Counted from the first letter of the stretch, positions 34,023 to 43,335 are shown. The stretch: DNA of 64,000 nucleotides from JAFGXT01 sp963677165 (GCA_963677165.2 CAXXSX010000001.1:186001-250000); one strand, 5' to 3'. A program made the numbers and translations. The notes: generated by a model not told the origin, from the letters alone.

Positions 34023-34715
34023 CTATCTTGTGTTCAGGATTGCGGTGCCACAAATTGCTGCCGTTTCAACACGCATGACCCAGTGCCCGATTCGAAACGG
34101 TTTGAAACCGTTTTCAATCATGAATTCTTCTTCCTGTTCGGTAAAACCACCTTCCGGGCCAACGATCCATGCAACATCTCCGGTTTCCGGAATGTCGGTA
34201 TGAGCCGACATTTCAGCTTTCGGAGAACCAAACAGACAGCTGAAACCAAGTTCCACAGCTTTTTTTACCGCGAATTCAAATGGAACCGGCATCATCACTT
34301 CCGGTAAAAACGGATTTTTGGCCTGTTTACAGCCTTCTTTCAGTAACGTTTTCCAGTGATCAAGTACGCTTTGCTTTTCCGGTTTTGAAACCGTCCGGCT
34401 CGTCTGAAAAGGAATAATGCTCCAGATGCCTACTTCGGCACACTGTTTGAGCAGAGTATCCATTTTTTGTTTACGGGGAGGAGACGTGAACAGGTGAACG
34501 CGACGTGCTGGTGCCTTTACCAGATGAGATTCTATAACCAGCAAACTGCGGTCGCTATTAACAACTGCAGTGGCAAAAGTTCCTTTTCCATCAATCAGTT
34601 CCACCCGGTCGCCTGGTTTTGCCCTCAGCGTTTTGAACAAATGCTTACGGTCATCATCGCCGATCTCAACTGAACGACCTGATCCTGAAATTTTGTCACA
34701 GAAAAAACAGTGCAT
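34023..34715 (-). CDS. rsmE: 16S rRNA (uracil-1498-N3) methyltransferase
   Basis: RsmE (230 residues) is a SPOUT-class methyltransferase that modifies U1498 of 16S rRNA. It has the N-terminal PUA-like domain (HLFKTLRAKPGDRVELIDG) and the trefoil-knot C-terminus: WIVGPEGGFTEQEEEFM followed by the R-V-E-T-A motif in IGHWVMRVETAAICGTAIL. Length is normal. AAAGG precedes the ATG. It is five bases from the DEAD-box helicase gene. Confidence 0.93.
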   Translation of the reverse strand: MHCFFCDKISGSGRSVEIGDDDRKHLFKTLRAKPGDRVELIDGKGTFATAVVNSDRSLLVIESHLVKAPARRVHLFTSPPRKQKMDTLLKQCAEVGIWSIIPFQTSRTVSKPEKQSVLDHWKTLLKEGCKQAKNPFLPEVMMPVPFEFAVKKAVELGFSCLFGSPKAEMSAHTDIPETGDVAWIVGPEGGFTEQEEEFMIENGFKPFRIGHWVMRVETAAICGTAILNTR

Positions 34716-34720
34716 TTTGT

Positions 34721-36361
34721 TTACCTTTTCGTTGAGCTGCGCCGGTTACCTCCCGAACGACGTCTGTTGTTTCTATTATTCGATCCTCTACTCGACCTGG
34801 AACGCTCTGGCTCTAGTTTATGTATTGGCGGGTCAAGATGAAGCATATTTTCTTCCGGCTGTATACATACTGGAGGTTTGCCCATGAATTCCTCAATGTC
34901 AGGCAGGGAGTAGGCACCGTATTCGCATACGAAACTGATGGAATCGCCGGTTTGTCCGGCGCGTCCGGTACGTCCGATACGATGTACGTAATCTTCCGGT
35001 TTATCCGGCAGATCATAATTTACTACGTGGGAAATTCCATCAACATGAATACCGCGAGCAGCAACATCCGTGGCCACAATAATTTTAATCTTACCGTTTC
35101 GGAAGTTCTCAAGGATTTTAATACGTTTTTGCTGTGGAACGTCGCCCGATAATGAATCCGCCTTGATGTCATATGACGCCAGTTTGCGTTTCAGTCTGGA
35201 ATTCAAGTCCTTACGGTTAACGAAAATCAGCATGCGTTCAACATTTTCATGTTGAAGTATCCATAACAGCAGAGCGAATTTATCAGCAGCCGGAACTGCG
35301 TAAAAACGCTGATCGATCAGGTCAGTTACCATACTTTCTGATTCAACTTCAAGCTGAACCGGGTCTTTCAACCAGGTCTTAATCAGACCGGTGATATTAT
35401 CGGTAAGCGTGGCGCTGAAAAACATGGTTTGCCGTTCGCCGACCTTGGGCAGGCGTGCCACAATGCGTTTTACATCGGGAATAAATCCCATATCCAGCAT
35501 ACGGTCAGCTTCGTCGATAACCAGTATTTCCACTTTGTTCAGTTTAAGGGCGCCGCTGGTGCTGTAGTCGATGATACGTCCCGGAGTTCCTACCAGGATA
35601 TCAACTGGTTCTTCCAGTTCCTGACGCTGGCTTTTGTGTCCCATGCCACCAAAAACCACCATATTGTGAAAATCGTGATAAAGACTGAGCTTTTCAGCGT
35701 CCTTATGAATTTGCATGGCAAGTTCACGGGTTGGAGCCAAAATCAATACCCGGCATTCTCCCGGTTTGCGTTGTTCGCGCGGGAGGGGATTTTGAATCAG
35801 TCGAGTAAATGACGAGATCAGGAACGCGGCAGTTTTACCGGTTCCTGTTAACGCCTTACCGGTAACATCTTTGCCTTCCAGAGCCGGAGCCAGACACTGA
35901 GCCTGGATTGGTGTACAGTACTTGAATTTCAGTGTCTGAATACCGTAAAGGATATCTTCTGCAACAGGAAAATCAATAAATCTGGACTTGCCTTCTTCCG
36001 GCGGAACTTCAATGAGTTCTTCCGGTTTGGGCGGAACGGTTTTACGTTTAAAAGGTACAGTCGGCGACTGGTTGCGAACGGAATCGGATTTCGATTTGCG
36101 TTTGCGGCTGTTTTTTCTCTTGTTGGTAGAACCCGATTTTTCGTTTTGTACGTTATCACTCTTTTGGCGGTTGTCAGATTTTCTACGATTGTCAGATTGT
36201 TTTTGTCCGCTTCGTTTTTTGTCGGAGTTGACGGTTTTACTTTTTGCTTTTGCGGGAGCGGTTGTTTTTGCCGCTGAGTGTTTGGTGGAGTTTAGCTGCT
36301 GGTCTTTGCCGGAAAACAAACTCCTGATTTTTTGCGTTAATTTTAATATCAACTGGATCAC
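34721..36361 (-). CDS. DEAD-box RNA helicase (RhlE/RhlB-like) with basic N-terminal extension
   Basis: A 546-residue ATP-dependent RNA helicase. Residues about 20-115 are a Lys/Ser/Asn/Arg-rich, probably disordered RNA-binding extension. The helicase core has the Q motif (KFKYCTPIQAQCLAP), Walker A ALTGTGKTAAF, PTRELA, TPGRIIDY, VIDEADRMLDMGF, SAT, and in domain 2 VATDVAARGIHVDGISHVVN and HRIGRTGRAG. The C-terminus is again Arg/Ser/Asn-rich. The GTG at 36361 abuts AGAAGG; a TTG at 36352 has better spacing and may be the real start. Roles in ribosome assembly or mRNA decay are typical. Confidence 0.93.
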   Translation of the reverse strand: MIQLILKLTQKIRSLFSGKDQQLNSTKHSAAKTTAPAKAKSKTVNSDKKRSGQKQSDNRRKSDNRQKSDNVQNEKSGSTNKRKNSRKRKSKSDSVRNQSPTVPFKRKTVPPKPEELIEVPPEEGKSRFIDFPVAEDILYGIQTLKFKYCTPIQAQCLAPALEGKDVTGKALTGTGKTAAFLISSFTRLIQNPLPREQRKPGECRVLILAPTRELAMQIHKDAEKLSLYHDFHNMVVFGGMGHKSQRQELEEPVDILVGTPGRIIDYSTSGALKLNKVEILVIDEADRMLDMGFIPDVKRIVARLPKVGERQTMFFSATLTDNITGLIKTWLKDPVQLEVESESMVTDLIDQRFYAVPAADKFALLLWILQHENVERMLIFVNRKDLNSRLKRKLASYDIKADSLSGDVPQQKRIKILENFRNGKIKIIVATDVAARGIHVDGISHVVNYDLPDKPEDYVHRIGRTGRAGQTGDSISFVCEYGAYSLPDIEEFMGKPPVCIQPEENMLHLDPPIHKLEPERSRSSRGSNNRNNRRRSGGNRRSSTKR

Positions 36362-36371
36362 CTTCTTTTAT

Positions 36372-37691
36372 TTACAGGTATTCTGCCGCGGCTGCCGCAA
36401 GCTTACTGCGCTCGCTTTTGTATAATGTTATATGTCCGTGCAGATCAAGCTGTTTTAACCTTTCCGCCGCGTAGGTAAGGCCATTGCTCGAAGAATCCAG
36501 ATACGGGTTGTCGATCTGGTACGGATCGCCGGTTAGCACCATTTTGGTGCCTTCGCCCGAACGACTGATGATTGTCTTGATTTCATGAGGTGTCAGATTT
36601 TGTGCTTCGTCGATTATCACGAACTGTCGCGGAATGCTGCGTCCGCGAATATAGGTAATCGCCTCAAGTTCAAGTTTGCGCGCGCCGACCAGGTCATCAA
36701 TCTTCTTGTCTGCCGAATGGCTGTCCTTTTTGCCTCCATGCATCAGGTAGACCAGGTTGTCGAAAATTGGTTGCATCCAGTGACTGAGCTTATCGCTCTT
36801 GTCTCCAGGCATATAGCCGATATCCTTGCCAAGTGGGATGATCGGGCGCGACACCAGTATACGTTCGTATTCGCCCTGGTTCAAAACCATTTCCAGGGCC
36901 GCAGCCAGCGCCAGCAGTGTCTTACCGGAACCGGCCTGTCCGACCAGTGTAACTACCTGCACGGTCGGATCCATGAGCAGCTCCAATGCCATGCGCTGCT
37001 CTTTATTACGGGGTTTGATGTTCCACACCAGGTCATCGGGGCGTTGTGCTATCAGATGCATACGTTTGTCCGCCTTATAGACGCCGAGAGCGCTGTGGCT
37101 GGGTTCAAGTTCATCCTGCAGCAGCGCAAATTCGTTGATGTAGAAGCTGTCATCGTTCCATTCGATGCTCTTATCTTTATAGATTGCGTTTATCATATCG
37201 CTCGGAACCATTGCCGGACGACATCCGGAATAGAGTTCATCGAAGTTAACTTTCTGGTTCTCAAAGTCCATTACATCAAGGCCGAGAACGTCCGCTTTGA
37301 GTCTCAGGTTGATGTCTTTAGTAATAAATGTGACATTTTCATTGTGGGAACTAAGGTGGCATGCCATCTGGAGAATCTGGTTATCCATTACGCTTGTATT
37401 CAAACCGTAATCGGGAATATCTTCGTTTCTCATCATAATACGCAGCATTCCCGGAGGTCCCACAGGATGATCCAGTTCCACGCCTTCGGATAATTTCCCT
37501 TTCAGACGCAGGTCGTCAAGTCTTCTGATCACTTGACGGGCATTTCGGCCCAGTTCATCCTGATTTTTCTTAAATTTGTCAAGCTCCTCAATTACCGGCA
37601 TTGGGAGAACTACTGTATTTTCTTCAAAGGATTCGATTGCCTGCGCACTGTGCAGCAGTACATTCGTATCCAGAACAAAAGTCTTTGGCAT
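36372..37691 (-). CDS. PIN-domain plus PhoH-type ATPase (PhoH2/YlaK-like)
   Basis: A 439-residue two-domain protein. The N-terminal PIN-like nuclease domain (about 1-140) begins PKTFVLDTNVLLHSAQAI and retains acidic residues including VIEELDKFKK and the ITKDINLRLKA segment. The C-terminal PhoH ATPase (about 220-435) has Walker A LVGQAGSGKTLLALA, Walker B FVIIDEAQNLTPHEIK, and MVLTGDPYQIDNPYLD. In characterised PhoH2 proteins this combination gives ATP-dependent RNA unwinding and cleavage. AAGGAAAG precedes the ATG. It heads the nine-gene minus-strand run and lies ten bases from the helicase gene, suggesting a shared RNA-related role. Confidence 0.92.
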   Translation of the reverse strand: MPKTFVLDTNVLLHSAQAIESFEENTVVLPMPVIEELDKFKKNQDELGRNARQVIRRLDDLRLKGKLSEGVELDHPVGPPGMLRIMMRNEDIPDYGLNTSVMDNQILQMACHLSSHNENVTFITKDINLRLKADVLGLDVMDFENQKVNFDELYSGCRPAMVPSDMINAIYKDKSIEWNDDSFYINEFALLQDELEPSHSALGVYKADKRMHLIAQRPDDLVWNIKPRNKEQRMALELLMDPTVQVVTLVGQAGSGKTLLALAAALEMVLNQGEYERILVSRPIIPLGKDIGYMPGDKSDKLSHWMQPIFDNLVYLMHGGKKDSHSADKKIDDLVGARKLELEAITYIRGRSIPRQFVIIDEAQNLTPHEIKTIISRSGEGTKMVLTGDPYQIDNPYLDSSSNGLTYAAERLKQLDLHGHITLYKSERSKLAAAAAEYL

Positions 37692-37897
37692 ACACTTTCC
37701 TTTACTGATTTTCTGGTCGTATTGTGTCCAAAAACAACCATCACACTAACTTACTATAATATTGTTTCAAAAAAAATACCAGAATTCTTGTTTTTAATTA
37801 ATAAAAATAATATATTAAACCGGTTCTTACCGTTAGTAATTTCGGAAATATGTCACATTTTTAATGAAAATTTCTAATTATAGAAAAGGTTTAAGTC

Positions 37898-39013
37898 ATG
37901 GATAATACTACTTTGCAGGCTACTCCGTTGAAATCCGTTCACATTGCACTCGGTGCCAGGATGGTTCCTTTTGCCGGATGGGAAATGCCGGTTCAGTATA
38001 AAGATGGCATCCTGGCTGAGCATAAACATACTCGCACCGCTGCTTCGCTTTTTGATATCTGCCATATGGGTGAGTTTGAAATTGACGGTCCTGGTAGCGC
38101 TGTTGAACTTGATAAACTTCTCGCCCGTCCGGTTTGTGATCAGAAAGTCGGCACTTGCCGCTATAACTTCCTGCTTAACGACAACGGTGGCGTGATGGAT
38201 GACCTGATTGTCTACCGTATTGACGAAGAGTGCTTTATGATTGTGGTCAACGCTGCAACCCGTGAATCTGATGCTGAACAGTTTAAAAGCAATCTTTCAG
38301 ATAACATTAGTTTTGAAGACGTGTCTGACTCTACCGGCAAGCTTGACTTGCAGGGGCCGGACAGCGTGAAAATCCTTGAAAAGCTGGGAATTGATCCCGC
38401 CGGATTACCGAAATATTATCATTGGACAACCGTAGAAATTGCAGGGATGCCCTGTATCATGAGCCGTACCGGCTACACTGGCGACCTGGGGTTTGAATTC
38501 TACGTTGGTGCTGAAGTGACCGAAAATCTCTGGAATGTTTTTGTCGATAACGGCGCAAAACCCGCTGGACTAGGCGCTCGCGATACCCTTCGCCTGGAAA
38601 TGGGATATCCCCTTTACGGACACGAAATGGACACGGAAACGACTCCGGTCGAGGCTGGATTCGGACGTATGCTGAAACTGGAAGAAATGCCTGACCGTAA
38701 ATTTATCGGTAGTGATTCTCTGCGTTCAAAGATGCCGGCAAAAACGCTTGTCGGTATCAAACTTGATGGACGTCGCGCAGCTCGTGAGCATGTCGAAGTC
38801 ATGGACCAGAATGAAAACAAGATCGGCGAAGTCACTTCCGGCGCGTTTTCTCCGTGCCTGGAATGTTCTGTGGCGCTGGCTTATATCACTGCCGGGAATC
38901 CGACCGAAGTGGGCACTAAAGTTCTACTGAATGCCGGACGTTCCATGCTGGAAGGCACAATAGTTCCACTTCCATTCTACGAAAACGGTACAGCACGTAT
39001 GAAAATATCCTAA
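37898..39013 (+). CDS. gcvT: Aminomethyltransferase, glycine cleavage T protein
   Basis: GcvT (371 residues) moves the methylene group from lipoyl-bound aminomethyl to tetrahydrofolate. Motifs include MVPFAGWEMPVQYKDGILAE (about 22-41), SLFDICHMGEFEIDGPGS, YNFLLNDNGGVMDDLIVYR with the catalytic-type Asp, and SRTGYTGDLGFEFYV. The C-terminal domain has the usual LGARDTLRLEMGYPLYGHE. AAAAGG precedes the ATG. The other glycine-cleavage genes (gcvH, gcvP) are not adjacent. Confidence 0.95.
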   Translation: MDNTTLQATPLKSVHIALGARMVPFAGWEMPVQYKDGILAEHKHTRTAASLFDICHMGEFEIDGPGSAVELDKLLARPVCDQKVGTCRYNFLLNDNGGVMDDLIVYRIDEECFMIVVNAATRESDAEQFKSNLSDNISFEDVSDSTGKLDLQGPDSVKILEKLGIDPAGLPKYYHWTTVEIAGMPCIMSRTGYTGDLGFEFYVGAEVTENLWNVFVDNGAKPAGLGARDTLRLEMGYPLYGHEMDTETTPVEAGFGRMLKLEEMPDRKFIGSDSLRSKMPAKTLVGIKLDGRRAAREHVEVMDQNENKIGEVTSGAFSPCLECSVALAYITAGNPTEVGTKVLLNAGRSMLEGTIVPLPFYENGTARMKIS

Positions 39014-39032
39014 GTTTAACGGTCCTCATGGT

Positions 39033-39150
39033 GTTTATTTGAGTTTGAAAACTTGTTTTCAACCAAATAAACGACATTACTCGCCACCGCGGGCTCCGTG
39101 GACGTGGTCCAGCGGCGGAACGCTGGTCGGCAAAGCCGAAACCTGTACCC
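39033..39150. repeat. Nested palindrome plus GC-rich hairpins, family B copy 1
   Basis: An outer stem GTTTATTTG (39033-39041) / CAAATAAAC (39064-39072) encloses an inner stem TTGAAAA/TTTTCAA. A GC-rich tail follows, with the hairpin CCAGCG-GCGGAA-CGCTGG. The same architecture recurs at 40873-40990 with compensatory changes in both stems. This copy lies between gcvT and the metalloenzyme gene. Confidence 0.75.
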
Positions 39151-39161
39151 AGTGAGAATAA

Positions 39162-40031
39162 ATGAGCAATAATAATCGTAAAGTAATAATGATGATGGTG
39201 GACGGCTTTGGCGTGCCGCCGGAAGGCTGGGACGGGTCCGTTTATCGTCAGTATTGCTCTGATAAATTTATCGAGCTGTTTAAACAACATTCGGTTCCGA
39301 TTGACGCGATACTCGGTGTCGATGGAATTCCGCAGAGCGCAACCGGACAATGTTCTTTATTCTGCGGCGTAAATGCTCAGGAATTCATGGGACACCACAT
39401 TCATGCGTTTCCGGGGAAAAAGCTTCGTGACCTTATCCGATCCAAAAATATTTTTAAGGCGGTAAAAGAGCTTGGACTAAAACCTAAATTTGCAAATGCC
39501 TACCGCAGAGGCCTCGAGGACCTCGAAGGAACTCGTTACCGGTCCGTGACAACAGTAATGACCGCGTCGGATATTGGACACGTCTTCCGTGCGGCTGAAT
39601 GTGCAGCCGGAGATGCGGTATTTCATGATATTACCAATGAAAGTTTTCCGGAAGAATGTAATGTTCCGGTAATTACGCCTGAACAGGCGGCGCATAATCT
39701 GATCGGAATCTCAAAAAAGTATGATTTTACCTTGTTTGAATTTTTCCTGACGGATCGCGGCGGACACAAAACCAGTCGTGACTTGCTGCCGAATATTCTC
39801 GGGCGTCTTGATCGTTTTGTTACTGAATTAACTGACACTCTACCTGATAACACGGTATTCATCCTGACCAGCGACCACGGCAATTGCGAAGACCTATCGA
39901 CGCATATCCATACCCGTAATCCGGTTCCTTTGCTGGTTTGCGGCAAAGCCCTGCCGGACAACTGGAAACAAATCAAAGCCATTAACCAGGTCTATGATTA
40001 TATCATTAGACTACTGAAAGAGGAATCATAA
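39162..40031 (+). CDS. Minimal phosphoglycerate mutase-like metalloenzyme (alkaline phosphatase superfamily)
   Basis: A 289-residue protein with the metal-binding frame of the iPGM/alkaline-phosphatase superfamily (PF01676-like). MMMVDGFGVPPEGW gives the first metal Asp, and SATGQCSLFCGVNAQEF supplies the nucleophile region, with a Ser/Thr pair. ILTSDHGNCEDLSTHIHTRNP carries the second Asp-His pair and the downstream His before NPVPLLVCG. It lacks the inserted second domain of full-length cofactor-independent PGM (about 510 residues), so it is not GpmI itself. It may hydrolyse or isomerise a small phosphate ester. GTGAG precedes the ATG. Its 3' end overlaps the convergent gene by 26 bases. 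Confidence 0.75.
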   Translation: MSNNNRKVIMMMVDGFGVPPEGWDGSVYRQYCSDKFIELFKQHSVPIDAILGVDGIPQSATGQCSLFCGVNAQEFMGHHIHAFPGKKLRDLIRSKNIFKAVKELGLKPKFANAYRRGLEDLEGTRYRSVTTVMTASDIGHVFRAAECAAGDAVFHDITNESFPEECNVPVITPEQAAHNLIGISKKYDFTLFEFFLTDRGGHKTSRDLLPNILGRLDRFVTELTDTLPDNTVFILTSDHGNCEDLSTHIHTRNPVPLLVCGKALPDNWKQIKAINQVYDYIIRLLKEES

Positions 40032-40440
40032 GTTTTCGGAGATTGAGAACCATTTTTGCCAGCCTGTCGGTTAAATCATACATACTGTGTAAATCTAGAT
40101 TGCGAAGCCGGAAGGAACGTGTTAATATCAAGGTCATTTTCGATCTTTCCATTGATAGGGCGTAGGAAGGAATCATATTTTCGTTGAGATATTCCAGCAT
40201 ACGAAAAAGATTTGAAGTCTGCCCCATTGGTCCGATGATTCCGCCGGCTGAAATCCATGAGTTTTCTTCCTTTTCCGCTGAGATGTGCTGTAAAATAATC
40301 TTGACAGCATATTTATCTTCTCCAATGGTGAAAAAACATTTGAAAAATCCTGTTTCTGTCGAGACAAAAGTTTCTTCCAGCATCAAATGGCTGTGCTCCA
40401 TAAAGTACTGTGCGATAAACCGGTGTGCGCTTTGCTGCAT
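40006..40440 (-). CDS. Small protein resembling YbjN / type III chaperone-like fold
   Basis: A 144-residue soluble protein without signal peptide. Pattern of an N-terminal helix, then beta strands (FFKCFFTIGEDKYAVKIILQ), a helix (SNLFRMLEYLNENMI), more strands (SYALSMERSKMTLILTRSF) and a final helix fits the YbjN/CesT-like chaperone fold, but no signature residue proves this. AAGGGG lies about ten bases before the ATG. The 26-base convergent overlap with the metalloenzyme gene involves only the two C-termini. Confidence 0.55.
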   Translation of the reverse strand: MQQSAHRFIAQYFMEHSHLMLEETFVSTETGFFKCFFTIGEDKYAVKIILQHISAEKEENSWISAGGIIGPMGQTSNLFRMLEYLNENMIPSYALSMERSKMTLILTRSFRLRNLDLHSMYDLTDRLAKMVLNLRKLMIPLSVV

Positions 40441-40872
40441 GACTCATTCCCCTTATGTTTGGTTTGTTATGTTTATCAGCCAAACGTCATGGAGAAAGTG
40501 GAGATTTCGGCTTCGCCGTCCGTCGTACGGACAAAAAGGAGCTCTTCCACACCTAAACGAGGTATCGCCAGACACCCGAAATGGAATGCAGAAAGAGCTC
40601 CCGCAAAATACTATATCCCGGAAGAATTATGTCCCTTCCTGAATGTCATATAAAGCGAGAGCAACCCTCAACATCGTTCCCATTTCTAAAAACTGGCGAT
40701 TTTCGTTTAGAAACGTTTGCTGAAAGTTACCATCGATAACTTTATTTCAATTGTAATTTTTTAATTATGCTAAGTGATTAAAATCTCCAATATTCTAATT
40801 ACAAATACAATATAATATATTTGTTACTGTATTTCAACCTGTAAGAAATAAATTGCAAAGCGATTTCGGTAG
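40441..40872. other. Gene-free stretch with inverted family-A core and AT-rich DNA
   Basis: The stretch 40509-40536 holds an inverted copy of the family-A core (read on the minus strand as GTCCGTACGACGGACGGCG). Nearby, GGAGCTCTT (about 40541-40549) and AAGAGCTCC (about 40593-40602) form an inverted repeat. From about 40650 to 40872 the DNA is AT-rich and nothing further is recognised. Frames across it on the plus strand show no ribosome site or family features. Confidence 0.55.
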
Positions 40873-40990
40873 TCATGTAGTTGATTTGAGCCTGAAAATT
40901 TATTTTCAGCCAAATCAACTACATTAATAACGCACCGGGGCGTCCCCGGTCGCCGCCCGGCGATAGAGGGCTAGCCGCGCGGCGATGAGC
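40873..40990. repeat. Nested palindrome plus GC-rich hairpins, family B copy 2
   Basis: The outer 12-bp stem GTAGTTGATTTG (40877-40888) / CAAATCAACTAC (40911-40922) encloses CTGAAAA-TTTA-TTTTCAG. The GC-rich tail has ACCGGGG-CGT-CCCCGGT and a longer CGCCGC/GCGGCG hairpin. Compared with copy 1, paired positions changed together (T-A to G-C in the outer stem and T-A to C-G in the inner stem). It ends a few bases before the stop of the RdgC-like gene. Confidence 0.75.
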
Positions 40991-40996
40991 GCTCTC

Positions 40997-42097
40997 TTAG
41001 TATGAGTCGCGCTGCTTGGTCCACTCGACGATGTCGGTTTCTGTTTTGGTCCAGTCATCTGCTCTTACCGCATTAACGAATATTCTGAAATATTCACAAA
41101 TGATGTCATGGAAAATTTTCAGGTTCAGGACACGTTCCGCAAAACGACTGTTGCGTTCCATTTCTTCCCCGGTCGGGAGGGATAGACCACTAAACGCGAA
41201 TTTATCAGCATCGAACGTACCAGCCCAAGTTTCCTGTCCGCGAGCAATGGTGAGTTTAGCCTTTTTAAGCTTTTTCCCTACGGTAAGGGCTGCTTTTACT
41301 TCGGCACTGCGTAGCGGGCTGCCACCTTTTTTTACCGCGGTTTCGGCAGCGCCTTTGGCTTCGGAGGCGAACGCAAAAGTGAGGGGGGCTTCGATTAATA
41401 TTTCGAAATCGCCGTAGTTTTCTAGGCTAATTCTGCCGCCGGTCGTTTTTTCGCTGTAGTACCAGAGCCAGGTGAGGAAGTCACGGGCCGGAACACTTTC
41501 CGGGTCAGTATCATCAGAAAATGCCACATCGGGCAGATCGCAGTCCTGAAGCTGGAATAGCTTGAACATCAGTTCATTAACCGTAACCTGCAGTGGTTCA
41601 ATTCCAAGTGTTTTGTGAAACAATGCCACAAATACATCGATCTGTTTTGGGGAACAGGTTCCAAGATAAAGCATATTGGTTCTGGCGTCAATAACAAACG
41701 GAACGCCGGTAATAACCGGAGGCATTTGCATCTGGAATTTTTCCACAGCTCCCTCTTTAATTTCTTTTTTGACTTTGGAAGGAACTTTTTCGTAGTTCGG
41801 ATTGGCATTGATAAAAGCTATTTCTTCGCGCTGGCAGTAGGCTTTCAGAAATGTTCCCGGAATTTTACGTTCGGCTGTACGCATGTTCAAGTGGAGATGT
41901 CCGCCGCAGATAGCGGTCTGTTCATCGATCTTGGTTTCAAGCAATGTGCGTCCGCTGACCCAGCCAATTTGCGGTTCATCTTTAACGTTATCAAGCAAAC
42001 CGGCTTTATTGGCGGTAAAACGTTCGAGGTAATCTTCGGGCAGCTTATCGCTGAGGTAAAACATGGTCAGAGCCAAAGGGCCGTTATCGAATGGCAT
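40997..42097 (-). CDS. RdgC-like recombination-associated protein
   Basis: A 366-residue protein whose pattern follows RdgC (PF04381): an N-terminal FYLSDKLPEDYLERF, the GWV motif (EPQIGWVSG) near residue 45, and a helical lysine-rich stretch YEKVPSKVKKEIKEGAVEKF. After it come MPPVITGVPFVIDARTNMLY and SPKQIDVFVALFHKTLGIEP, in the order seen in E. coli RdgC. That protein forms a ring on double-stranded DNA and limits RecA. The C-terminal half is longer than in E. coli RdgC (303 residues). GGAG precedes the ATG. The match is from memory of the family and is moderate. It stands alone in transcription. Confidence 0.6.
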   Translation of the reverse strand: MPFDNGPLALTMFYLSDKLPEDYLERFTANKAGLLDNVKDEPQIGWVSGRTLLETKIDEQTAICGGHLHLNMRTAERKIPGTFLKAYCQREEIAFINANPNYEKVPSKVKKEIKEGAVEKFQMQMPPVITGVPFVIDARTNMLYLGTCSPKQIDVFVALFHKTLGIEPLQVTVNELMFKLFQLQDCDLPDVAFSDDTDPESVPARDFLTWLWYYSEKTTGGRISLENYGDFEILIEAPLTFAFASEAKGAAETAVKKGGSPLRSAEVKAALTVGKKLKKAKLTIARGQETWAGTFDADKFAFSGLSLPTGEEMERNSRFAERVLNLKIFHDIICEYFRIFVNAVRADDWTKTETDIVEWTKQRDSY

Positions 42098-42375
42098 TAT
42101 ATGAATCTCCTATTGTAAATGTTCTGATTTGCGATGAATAACGTATCACCGTAACGGAAAATTTCAATTGCCGAAAGCATCCTCATTTGGCTGAATTTTA
42201 TGCGGTTTCATATGGTGTTATTTATGCGCAAATACTGGTATTGAAGAACTTATAACAAAAAACTAATGTAAAGTGGTTGCTTTCTGTGTTAAACCACCTA
42301 TATTGGGAATCCCTTTTAGCAGTAAAACTGGAGAAGAAACGAATTAATTTATATAAACAACGGGATAAACCGGAA

Positions 42376-43335
42376 ATGTACAGAAAAGAAATCAGGGTAT
42401 TCGACTGCACAATTCGCGATGGCGGGTTGATTAACAAATGGCAGTTTTCACATGAACTTGTAAGAAAAGTATTCGAAGCGGTCAATCAATCGGGTGTTGA
42501 TTGTATGGAGTTGGGCTATCGCGCTTCAAAAAAGATGTTCGATCCGAAAGAATACGGTCCATGGCGTTTTACTACCGATGAAGATGTTCGCAAGATTATC
42601 GGTGATACTCCCGTAAATATGAAACTAGGTGTAATGGTTGATATTGGTCGAGTGGAAGAAGACGACATCAAGCCGTGCGAAGAAAGTCCGCTGGATTTTA
42701 TCCGTGTTGCCACATATCTGAAAGATATTGACAAGGCGATCGCGCTTGCTAATCACTGTCATGACAAAGGCTATGAGACTTTCATTAATATTATGGCCAT
42801 TTCCACTGCTTCGGAATTTGATCTTAATGAAGCGTTGACGCAGGTTGATGCAGAAACTTCTGTAACCGCAGTTAATATTGTTGACAGCTTTGGTGGACTG
42901 TTCTCTGAAACAGTGCATCATCTGGTACGTGTTTTCCAGAATAATCTGCATACTCATGAAGTTGGAATGCATGCCCATAACAATCAGCAGCTTGGATTTG
43001 CCAATACTATCGAAGCAATTCGTAAAGGCGCCAATTATCTTGATGCTACCGTTAACGGCATCGGTCGCGGCGCCGGCAACTGTCCGCTTGAACTGCTTCT
43101 CGGGTTCCTGAAAAATCCGAAATACAGCATTGAACCGATTTTCCAGGTGATTGAAGATGTATTTATTGACCTGCGTAAGGAAATCGAATGGGGATATATT
43201 ATTCCTTATATGATTACGGGTATGCTTAATGAACATCCGCGTGCAGCTATTGCAGTACGGAATTCACCGGATAAAGACAAATACTCTGAATTCTATCGCG
43301 AGTTGACTTCTCCGGAATGCAGCTGCGTCGAATAG
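42376..43335 (+). CDS. HMGL-like / DRE-TIM aldolase family protein
   Basis: A 319-residue TIM-barrel protein of the PF00682 group (4-hydroxy-2-oxovalerate aldolase, homocitrate and isopropylmalate synthase relatives). The N-terminal VFDCTIRDGGLINKWQFS holds the Arg-Asp metal and substrate motif. The barrel end has VGMHAHNNQQLGFANTIEAI with the two metal His residues, and ATVNGIGRGAGNCPLELLL. ATG 42376 is the start by homology; an upstream TTG frame adds 33 unrelated residues. It lacks the LeuA regulatory domain and the DmpF dehydrogenase partner, so the substrate is unknown. Confidence 0.82.
   Translation: MYRKEIRVFDCTIRDGGLINKWQFSHELVRKVFEAVNQSGVDCMELGYRASKKMFDPKEYGPWRFTTDEDVRKIIGDTPVNMKLGVMVDIGRVEEDDIKPCEESPLDFIRVATYLKDIDKAIALANHCHDKGYETFINIMAISTASEFDLNEALTQVDAETSVTAVNIVDSFGGLFSETVHHLVRVFQNNLHTHEVGMHAHNNQQLGFANTIEAIRKGANYLDATVNGIGRGAGNCPLELLLGFLKNPKYSIEPIFQVIEDVFIDLRKEIEWGYIIPYMITGMLNEHPRAAIAVRNSPDKDKYSEFYRELTSPECSCVE

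Noticed and set aside
36585..37493. 302-codon plus-strand frame
   Set aside because: It is antisense to the PIN-PhoH gene, whose domains are unmistakable; no independent evidence supports it.
42241..42269. Promoter upstream of the aldolase gene
   Set aside because: TTGAAG with TAATGT at 17-base spacing gives only four and three matches to consensus, too weak to annotate.
42277..42375. N-terminal extension of the HMGL-like aldolase from a TTG codon
   Set aside because: The added 33 residues are not part of the family, and the ATG at 42376 places the conserved motif at the usual distance.
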